From Montifringilla adamsi (taxonomy: Eukaryota > Chordata > Aves > Passeriformes > Passeridae), in assembly GCA_017590115.1 (NCBI GenBank), contig JAGGNK010006224.1:773592-837591 (forward strand): DNA of 64,000 nucleotides. The letters run 5' to 3'. Position 1 is the stretch's first letter. Each line of letters opens with the position of its first letter. Below are positions 55,908 through 64,000 of this stretch, piece after piece. The notes under the pieces were generated by a model, which did no database searches, was not told the DNA's origin, and was given only the letters and a program-made list of their open reading frames with translations. Made by a program: the position numbers and the translations under genes.

Positions 55908-56220
55908 ATAAAGAAGGTCTGTCTTTTCTTTTATGCAGTAGAGAGAGTGTGTGTAGGATTGGGTAAGGAAGTAGGAAAATATTAACATGGATATCATTTC
56001 AGCCAACAGATTCTACCTTAGTGTTTTTTTAGATAAAGCTATATATAAAACTCATATTCTAATTCCAAATTCAGACGCAGTATTAATTTCCTCTTCAGGA
56101 AAATCATTAAGCTTACCATGAAGCATAGACTTGTGTTCATTGAAGTTATTGAGTACTAGATCAATGAGTACATCTCTACTTGATATTAGAAGAAAAACAC
56201 ACACACATTTCACAAATTGC
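55908..56220. other. Flank of the orphan exon, nothing recognised
   Basis: About 310 bp between the exon and the ERV-L LTR; it looks intronic. The reading frame of the exon continues to a stop at about 55983. No second PDE1 exon. Confidence 0.6.
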
Positions 56221-56589
56221 TGTCCTAGTTCTGGCCATGACAGGGTTACTTTTTGCAGTAGCCAAGAGGTGGCATGGCTAGGACCTGGAGGTTATTCTGT
56301 CTCACTTTATTTTCCAGGGATGAAGGAAGGGCTGTTTTATGAGTTGGGGTGGTGTTCACTGAGCATTTGCATGTGAATCACTTCCTCTCTCTTGAACTTT
56401 CTTATCTCGTGCTGTTTCCAGTAGATTATTATTATTTCAATTGCTAATCTTTCCCTTTTGTGCCTCCAATTGTCCTCTCCAGCCCACTGCAGGGGGAGCG
56501 GGAGGGAAAGGGGAAGAGAAGACTGAGCAGAACGTGGTTTGGAGTTTTTTGGTGGGACCACTAAATTGAAGAATACCATTCCTAAAACA
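56221..56589 (+). repeat. ERV-L 5' LTR
   Basis: Starts TGTCCTAGTTCTGG. Shares AGAGGTGGCATGGCTAGGAC then CTGGAGGTTATTCT, and GAGCATTTGCATGTGAATCA, with the 3' LTR at 61606. End placed at CCTAAAACA by comparison with the 3' copy. Confidence 0.8.
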
Positions 56590-56598
56590 AAACAGCCT

Positions 56599-56630
56599 AG
56601 TTTGGCACCCACTGTGGTGGGTGCCAAACT
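56599..56630. repeat. 14-bp perfect hairpin just after the 5' LTR
   Basis: AGTTTGGCACCCAC (56599-56612), spacer TGTG, GTGGGTGCCAAACT (56617-56630). It lies where a tRNA primer-binding site is expected, and TGGCACCCA could be the start of one; the matching tRNA was not determined. Confidence 0.8.
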
Positions 56631-56639
56631 CAAAGAGTT

Positions 56640-57443
56640 GAGATAACAACAGATGTGGCCAAAGAGTGTTGGCAACAAATTTGATCTAAGCATTAGGTTT
56701 ACTATGTATGGAGCCACTGGTCACAGTGTTGCTTGGTCTGTTCACAAGGTTGTGGTACTTAGCCCTGGTATTAAAGCCAGGCAACTGGGATCCCTGTCTT
56801 GGAGTGTGGACATTGACAAAGGGATTAGGAAAAGAACAGAAACTCTTAGCCTCTGGAGCAACTCCCATCAAGTGTGAAAGGTATTAATTCTCGCAAGTAA
56901 GTTCTAGTAGTGTAGTCAAGCAGGGGGAAAGCTGAGGAGAAATGTATCTAGTACCTGAAAGAGTTAGCTGCACTGTAGGCAACCTATAAGGATTCAAGTA
57001 ATAACCAGTTCCTTGCAGACTCAGATCAGGTCCAGTTTACACAATCCATGTGGCAGAAGTTTGTATGCAGCACACTATTGTTGTACATGAACTCACTAGC
57101 ATTGATATCAACGAAGGGAAGATAGCAAAGAGAGCTTCAGGTGACTACACTACTATGGCAATATAAAATATTTTTTTTCCTTCCTGACTGCAGACAGACT
57201 CGAAAGATTCAAGCATGTTAGAGGGGAAATGTCCTATGACCCTCCAGTATGGGCCACAATCTCTGCTATTGGAAACATGCACTCACTGGCTCAAGAGAAA
57301 AGGCACACATCATGAGATAACATGCAGTTTTACTTGACCATAGAGAAGACATGAGAAAGCGGTCTTATAGATGGATAATGAGATGATTTGCTCTTGCAAT
57401 TACGGGATAACTATTGTGTGAATATTAAGAAAAGCTTTAGTGA
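56640..57443 (+). pseudogene. ERV-L gag-like remnant, 5' part
   Basis: About 0.8 kb of degraded coding-like sequence between the 5' LTR and the nested LTR. Frames are short and interrupted; the assignment to gag rests on position and on continuity across the nested LTR, not on a clear domain. Confidence 0.5.
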
Positions 57444-57890
57444 TGTATAGTTATGTTATTGTAGTTTAGATGTCTGTTCTCTCCATAGTTCCCTTTCCGC
57501 CCCCCCTGTATTGTTACCATCAGACAGCCGGGGTTGTCTAGGACAGGTAGAAAGAAAGTGTGCACATGTGCCCCTTGCATAAGCAGTTGGGAATGGAAAA
57601 GCTTGTTGCTTAGGGGGTGTGGCATGGCAACATCTGATCTCCAAGCAAGTTACAAGAAAGCAGTCTCCACCAATAAATGGCAAAGAAGAGCTGACTGACA
57701 GACTTTGGGAGGGGCCAGGGCTGGCTGATGCATAACCCCCTCCCCAGGGATATAAAAGACTGAGCATCCGTCTTGAAGATTAATCGGCCACGTGGTATCA
57801 CGAGGGCAGTTCCCAGCGGTGTGAATTTTTCCTTATGTAGTCCTTTTGTTGTATTTTTGTTAAGGTTTAATAAACCTTTTTAAATTTTCA
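57444..57890 (+). mobile_element. Solo LTR nested in the ERV-L
   Basis: 447 bp starting TGTATAGTTATG and ending AAATTTTCA. It has a TATA box GATATAAAAGAC (57751-57758) and poly(A) signal AATAAA (57869-57874). Flanking hexamers TAGTGA (57438-57443) and AAGTGA (57891-57896) match at 5 of 6 bases, a likely 6-bp target duplication of the class II (ERVK-like) kind. It is younger than the ERV-L it interrupts. Confidence 0.78.
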
Positions 57891-57896
57891 AAGTGA

Positions 57897-58300
57897 GTAG
57901 TTGTTTCTCACAGTGGGATGGAAAACCCACCTCTGCCCTAGCAGCACAGGTGTGTGAATTGAGAGGAAGGACAACCACCACAGAAAATTCTTCAAGCATT
58001 AACGCTGCTCCAGTTTCCAGTGGGCAAGTTGTCAGACACAATGGAATGGAATCCATTCTTCTGATCCTCTTGAAAGGACATCCAGTTCGTAGTTACAAGA
58101 AATGAACAATGACTACTATGACTAGAACTAGAGGGGCTCTTCTTCCAGCAGGGAAGAAGAAGATCTATTGGACTGTATAGATCTAATGGCTTTGCACATC
58201 AGACCTGCAAGAGTATAAGGCTTTTGTTGACACTGGCACACAATGTACCCTGATGCTATCAAGATCTATAGGGACAGAATCTATCTCTGTGTCTGTGGCG
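57897..58300 (+). pseudogene. ERV-L gag end and protease remnant
   Basis: After the nested LTR the ERV-L continues. The retropepsin active-site triad D-T-G is visible at 58229-58237 (FVDTGTQCTLM in frame), followed by stops. The same stretch is present in the antisense ERV-L at about 50.3 kb. Inactive. Confidence 0.75.
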
Positions 58301-60390
58301 ACTGGGGGATCCCAACAAATGACAGTGCAGGAAGTTACAGTGAGCCTGACTGGGAACAAAAGGCAGAAACACCCCATTTTGATTGGCCCAGAGGCCCTAT
58401 GTGTCCTTGGCATAGATTAACTCAGGAGAGAGTATTTGAAGAACCCAAGAGGTCATTGTTGGACTTTTGGGATAGCTGCTGTGGAGACAGAGGAAATTAG
58501 ACAGCTGAACACCTTGCCTGGTCTCTCAGAGGCCCCTTCTGCTGTGGGACTGCTGAGGGTCAAAGAGCAACAGGTACTGATCACTACCACAACAGTTCAT
58601 CATCAACAATACTGCACCAACTGGGACTCCGTGACCCTCATCCATGAGATGATTCATGAACTGGAGAGCCAAGGAGTAGTCAGCAAGATTCACTCACCCT
58701 TTAATAGCCCCAGATGGCCAGTGCATAAGTCCAATGGAGACTGACAGAGGACTGTTGTATCCTAAACAAAGTCACACCAGCACTGAGAGCTGCTGTGATG
58801 GATATGTTGGAACTTAAGGATGATCTGGGGTCCAAGGCAGAAAGATGGTGCCACCATGTACACATTGCTAATGTGTTTTTCTCCATTTCTTTGCCAAGAG
58901 AGTGCAGGCCACAGTTTGCTTTTACCTGGAGGGGTGTTCCCTGCACCTGAAACTGATGGCCCCAGGAGTGGAAGCATAGCCCCACTATTTGCCATGGATT
59001 GATTTAGACTAAACTTCAAGAGGGTGGGGCTCCAGAACACTTGCAACATGTTGATGACATTATTGTGTGGCACAACACAACAGAGAGGGTTTTTTGGAAA
59101 AAAGGAATATAATCCACATCCTCCTGAAGGTCAATTTTGCCATAAAACAAAGTCAAGGGACATACCCAGGAACATCAGGTTTTAGGAGTAAAATAGCAAG
59201 ATGGATATCATCACATTCCAGTGGATATGGCCAAAAACATAGCAGCTATGTCCCCACCAGCCAGCAAGAAGGAAACACAAGCTTTCCTCAGTACTGTGGG
59301 TTTTAGAACGATGCATATTCCAGATTACAGTCAGATTGTAAACTCTCTCTAACAAATGACCCAGAAGAAGAAACATTTTAAGTGGAGTCCTGAACAGCAA
59401 CAAGCTTTGTAACAAATTAAACAGGAGATTCCTTGGGAGCAATAGACCCAGGTAGGACAGGACAATATGTGAAAAATGTGCTGTACACTGCAGCCAGGGA
59501 GCATGATCCTCCCTGGAATCTCTGGCAAAAGGTACCCTGGGAGGCTTGAAGTTAACACCTGTGATTCTGGAGTCTGAAATACAAAGGATCTGAGGCCTGT
59601 TACACTTCACCAGAAAAAGAGGTACTGGCAGTTTATGAAGAAGAAGTTCCAGCTGCTTCAGAAGTGATTGTCACTGAGATACAGCTCTTTGTGGCCCCCT
59701 GATAGCCTGTTTTAGGCTGGATATTTAAAAGGAAAATCCTTTTCACACATTCAGATGCATGCTAAGTGGTCTGTGCTGATCACTCAGAAAGCTCAAATAG
59801 AAACCCCTAATTGCGCAGGGATATTGGCCTGAAGGCAAAATCACAAATCATGAATTGGCCTCAAGGCAAAACTTTTAGACTGCCATCATCATTGGAGGAG
59901 GAAAAGATGACATGTGCTGAGAAGCTCCCACCATATATAATCAGCTACCAGAAAATGAAAAGTGATATGCACTCTTCCTACTCTACAGAAGAACTGATGG
60001 TTCTTCTGTATTGTAGGAATACATCAAAAATCAAAAGCTGCTGTATGGAGTTCTGTGTGATGAGTTGCAGTAATTAGACAAGGTGGATCTAGGCTGCAGA
60101 GTTGTAGCATATCCAGCTGGATTTAGTTTTTTTTGAATGAGAGAAATGGCCAGCGCTCTACCTCTACACTGCTTTATGGATGGTAACAAATGCTCCGTGG
60201 GGGTGGCCCACAGACCAATGGAAAAAGACAAGTTGGCTGTGTGGAGTAAACCCATCTGGACTGCTGAAATATGGCAAGGCACTTCTGCCTGGATTGTAAA
60301 ACTAAGTCATGTAGATGCAAGTGTACCCAAGAATCGGGCTACTGAAGAGCAATGCAACAATGGATAGATGGATTGAGCTGTCAAGATTAA
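58301..60390 (+). pseudogene. ERV-L reverse transcriptase/RNase H remnant
   Basis: Fragments typical of retroviral RT are readable in shifting frames: HSPFNSPRWPVHKSNGD at about 58.69 kb, then FTWRGV at about 58.92 kb and an HVDDIIVW-like position at about 59.05 kb altered by mutation. Around 59.9-60.3 kb an RNase H/tether region follows (HVDASVPKNRATEEQ). At least a dozen stops and frame changes lie in between, so it cannot encode an active enzyme. Confidence 0.8.
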
Positions 60391-61026
60391 AGTGTCTCAG
60401 GTGGATCTGGATTGGCAGAATAAGGGTGAATTATTTCTGGCTTGGTGGGCCCATGATGCCTCAGGTCATCAAGGAAGAGATGCAGCAGGGAGAGGGGCTT
60501 GTGACTGAGGGTGGACTTAACCATGGATCCTGTCTCTCAGGTTATCCACAACTGTGAAATATGCACTGCAGTCAAGGAGGCCAAGTGCGTAAAGCCTCTG
60601 TGGTATGGGGGACAATGGTTGAAATATAAATATGGGGAGGCCAGGGAGGTTGTTTACACTCTTTCAAACCCACCAAGTAGTATGTACTTACAGTGGTGGA
60701 AACAACTACTGAAGATGTGCTTGCTGCCTGTAATGCCATCCTGGGCCTTGAAAAACAAGTTCTGTGGCAACATGACACCCCAGAAAGAATTGAGTCAGAC
60801 AACAGGACTAATTTTAAAAATCGCCTCATAAACACCTGGGCCAGAGAGCATGGTATGGAGTGGGTGTATCATAGTCACTATCATGCACCAGCCTCTGGGA
60901 ATATTGAATGGTACAACGGGCTGTTAAAAAGCAAGTTAAAAGCCATAGGTGGTGGGGTATTCAAGCATTGGGATCTACATTTTGTGGAGGCCATCTGGTT
61001 CATCCATACTAGAGGCTCTGCTAATT
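60391..61026 (+). pseudogene. ERV-L integrase remnant
   Basis: An HHCC-type N-terminal part (GHQGRD, then HNCEICTAVKEAK near 60550) is followed after a frameshift by a 111-codon open frame (60693-61028). That frame carries the core-domain region ERIESDN and HYHAPASGNIEWYNGLLKSK, which includes the second Asp and the Glu of the D,D-35-E triad. Ends at a TGA within the C-terminal part. Broken and inactive, but the best-preserved stretch of this provirus. Confidence 0.82.
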
Positions 61027-61605
61027 GAGCTCCTCCTGCGCAATTAAAACTTCCACATACCATATATGAGGGCAAAGTCACTGTGGTGCATATGAGGAAT
61101 ATGTTTGGAAAGAAGTTTAGCTTCACCCTGCTTCAAGCAAATATGGGATTGTTTTGCTCAAGGATCTGGGTGCACTTGGTGTGTAATGCAGAGTGATAGG
61201 GAAACATTACCTTGAAGGGATTTGATTTTTGGGTGAGAACAGTCTGTAATATTGAATTGCATAATATTGGCTGCTGAGTGACACTGCCACTGTATGCCAC
61301 AAGCACCATGAACAGTGGATTTGGACTGCTCCAGATACATCAGTTGTGAGCTCCTGATGCAGCTTGCAACCACCCAACAGAACACCAGCCCTCATGCCCT
61401 TGAAGACACCTAGGACGGATAGAATCCACAGTCATGGACTAAATGAACTCAACAGACATCATGGAGGGATGGCCATTGACTACAAAAATTATAATAGTGC
61501 TTGTAAACACATACAGATATATATTTTTTTTCTATATATAAGTGTATAGTTGGAAAGTATAGGATCTGGGCATAATGCAAATGGTATAAAATAAGGAGTG
61601 GGTAC

Positions 61606-62042
61606 TGTCCTGGTTCCAAACAGGACAGGTTAATTTTTACAGCAGCCAGAGGAGGCATGGCTAGGACCTGGAGGCTATTCTATACCACTCCACATAATTT
61701 TCCTGGGATGGGGGAAGGACTTTCTTCTGGGTTGGGATAGTATGGCAGCAGTCAGGTCGGGCTCCATGCTGAGCATCTGCATGTGAATCACTTGCTGTTC
61801 TCTTCTACAATTTTGCTGTTCATATTGCTGCCATTACTGTTTGTTTTCTTACCTCATTGCTGTTTCCAATAGATTGTTCTTAAGTTATGATCTGTATAAT
61901 TTTTTATGCCTTCAATTCTCCTTTCCAACCTTTCACTGCAGAGGGAGTGGAATAGGTAATGGGGAGTGAGCAAATAGTGAGTTTTGAAGTTTTTAGTGCA
62001 CTAAAAAGGAGCACAAAATTGGAGAATACTGTCCCTAAACCA
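61606..62042 (+). repeat. ERV-L 3' LTR
   Basis: Starts TGTCCTGGTTCC; matches the 5' LTR in order and orientation, with an extra internal stretch (about 61738-61770) missing from the 5' copy. Ends near CCCTAAACCA. Confidence 0.8.
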
Positions 62043-63210
62043 TGATATTGAGAACTACTACTAGTCAAGGGGACTATTGTAAGGAACCTGCTTGACCTAG
62101 GATTTGACATTTATTTCCTTATGGTCACTTATTGCAGACCCTTTCCTTTCCTTTCCTTTCTGCTAAGTGTTCTTCAGAGACATAAAGCCTGACTTAACCT
62201 ATATTAGAAAAGATCCCCAGCTCTGTTGATTTCCCAGTATTTTGAGATGTTGCATGACACAGGTCTTCATACATCAAGTGACCATGCTGTAGGTATGAAA
62301 GATTCTAAGTACAAAACTGTTTTTTTATACTCAACATCTATGAGCATCTCTTCAAGAAAACATCTTCCCTTAATTAATTAGTTCTACTAATGTGTTTTAG
62401 CTAGCCATTAGGGAGCTGCTCAAACAGCTTAGAAACCGAGTGTCTCTCTGAGCAGTCACAAAGGCAGGCAGGTGTTCCTTTCCAAGATAATTACCCACTG
62501 TGGTTTTTAGAAGGTCTAAGGAGTGAGAGAAGAATCATGAGCTGGCATTGAGAGATGTTTTTTCTGAGTGACACAGCTGACACAATAAAGGAATGTTACT
62601 TAGAAATATTTCTGTGTTTAGTTTGTGTTTTACCCTGATATTTTTATATCAGTCTCCTAACATAAATCAGAATTGCTCTACAATAGAAGGATACTGTTTC
62701 TTGTTTTTCCACACAAAATCCTACCAGAAAATGTGCACCCCTTTTATATATGTTATATTAACAAAAATAACAATTCAGCTGTTATGCCCAAGAAGCTTTT
62801 CTCTGCTTGTGTTTCCTGAATATTTTAGCTTCTATTTGACATTAGTCAGAACAGTGGAAAGAAGTTCAGCACAATTATAACAACCTGCTAATTTAAGAAA
62901 ATTATTTTACAGTATATTTAACAGCCTATTTAAATTTGAATGCTCTGTGGGGAGTACTGCAGCTGTGTCATCCTATACATATCTTCTCAACATAATGCAA
63001 TGTTATACAGTGACTGAATTAAATTAATGGGCCTTTTGGACCACGTGACTTGAAAAACTGGAAATCTGGGAAATATGGGGTTATAACACTGGATCTTCTA
63101 CCATCTTGTGATTCTAGAAAAGGACTTTCACTTGTGAGGGCTGGTAGGCATGTTTGGACTTATGTAGTTAAAATGTAAATGTAATCTAAAGGTAATGTGA
63201 AATGTTGTAC
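62043..63210. other. Intergenic, nothing recognised
   Basis: 1.2 kb of AT-rich DNA; only a short (CCTTT)n run at 62139-62160 stands out. The 95-codon frame at 62593-62880 has no support as a gene. Confidence 0.65.
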
Positions 63211-64000
63211 TCACAGCATCATAGAATACCAGGTTGGAAAGAACCTGAAGGGTCATGGGGTCCAACCTTTCTTGTCAAAAGCACAGTCTAGATAAGATGA
63301 TCCAGCACCCTCTCCAGCTGAATCTTAAGAGTGTCCAATGCTGGGGAATCCACCGCTCCCCTGGGGAGATCATTTTAATGGCTGATCTCACTGTGAAAAT
63401 TTTTTGTCCTGTGTCTAATCAGAGTCTCTTCAGGTAACTTGTATCCATTACCCCATATCTTTCCACGTGCCTCCTTGTAAAATGATCTCCATCTTTTTTG
63501 TAGCCACCCTTTAAATACTGGAACATGGTGATAAGGTCTCTTTTAAGTTTTCTTTTCTCAAGGTTTAACAACAAACACAGTTCTCTCAGCCGTTTCTTAC
63601 ATGACAAGCTTCCCAGTTGCTTCATCATCCCTGTAGTGTTTCTCTTGACCCTCTCCAGCCTATCCACTTCTTTTTTTGCATGGGAGAACCAAAACTGAAC
63701 ACTGTATTTCAGCTGTGGTCTGGCAGGTGCTGAGTAGAGTGGAATAATGATTTCATTATCTCTGCTGGTGATACCCTTGTTGATGCAGCCCAAAAATCTG
63801 TTGTTTTCTTCACCAGAGCACCACAGAGTTTGCTCGTATTAGCTCATTGTCCAACAGGACCTTCAGGTCCTTTTCCACAGAGCTGCTCCCCAGCTGGGCT
63901 GTTCCCAGCCTGTGTTGTGGTCCTGGATTATGTTTTCCCAGGTGTATCGCCTTACATTTGTCCTTGTTGAACTTTGTAAGGTTCTTTTAAGCCCACTCTT
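63211..64000 (-). mobile_element. CR1 LINE, antisense, ORF2 C-terminus and 3' UTR
   Basis: Reversed, the right part encodes the C-terminal end of CR1 ORF2 (LGCINKGIT-like start, VDRLERVKRNTTGMMKQLGS, ELCLLLNLEKRKLKRDLITM in the 124-codon frame 63419-63793), followed by the 3' UTR and ATTCTATGATG-type terminus at about 63211. It runs off the window at 64000, so its 5' extent is unknown. This is a longer copy than the other two CR1 pieces, but damaged. Confidence 0.92.

Larger units (their letters stand above)
56221..62042 (+). mobile_element. ERV-L (class III) provirus, inactivated, sense
   Basis: Two related LTRs flank an interior with, in order, gag-like sequence, protease, reverse transcriptase/RNase H and integrase of ERV-L type; no env was seen. 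All frames are broken by stops and frameshifts, and the LTRs differ by many substitutions and indels (3' LTR about 70 bp longer), so the insertion is old. A solo LTR (57444-57890) is nested in its gag region. The 5' flank ATTGC and the sequence after the 3' LTR do not give a clean target duplication. Confidence 0.85.

Noticed and set aside
63419..63793. 124-codon minus-strand frame that could pass for a gene
   Set aside because: It is the C-terminal end of CR1 LINE ORF2 with the CR1 3' UTR after it, a common false gene call.

Overview
The window is vertebrate nuclear DNA, almost certainly from a bird and most likely a songbird. It has long AT-rich introns with GT-AG splice sites, CR1 LINE fragments of the avian type, and at about 41 kb an LTR that I recognise as a common passerine endogenous-retrovirus type. 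No bacterial-style genes, RNA genes or CRISPR arrays were seen.

The first 36 kb carry the 3' two-thirds of one protein gene on the + strand, PDE10A (dual-specificity cAMP/cGMP phosphodiesterase 10A). Sixteen exons were placed by splice sites and reading frame. Joined, they stay in frame for 610 residues to a TGA at 35813-35815. They encode the end of GAF-A, all of GAF-B, and the whole HD-type catalytic domain with every metal ligand, the catalytic histidine and the invariant glutamine. The 5' exons lie before the window. A long AT-rich 3' UTR follows, probably ending near 39.98 kb. The introns are nearly free of transposons: two short CR1 pieces, simple repeats and several hairpins.

From about 41 kb to the end the character changes to a repeat-rich intergenic region. 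In order it holds: a passerine-type LTR (minus strand, 41.0-41.3 kb); a possible LTR 3' half (43.1-43.8 kb); another minus-strand LTR (44.0-44.4 kb); a tandem array of about 190-bp monomers (44.5-48.1 kb) that flips orientation head-to-head near 46.12 kb and is split by a 506-bp LTR; a minus-strand LTR (49.6-50.0 kb) cutting into a minus-strand ERV-L gag/protease fragment (50.0-51.7 kb); about 4.5 kb of mostly unrecognised DNA holding one orphan PDE1-type exon at 55787-55907; a complete but inactivated ERV-L provirus on the + strand (56.2-62.0 kb) with a solo LTR nested inside; and a minus-strand CR1 running off the end (63.2-64.0 kb).

The points most worth a second look are the orphan PDE1C-like exon, which is open and almost unchanged but has a broken splice donor; the inverted 190-bp satellite array; and the fact that the orphan exon lies between two ERV-L copies in opposite orientation.
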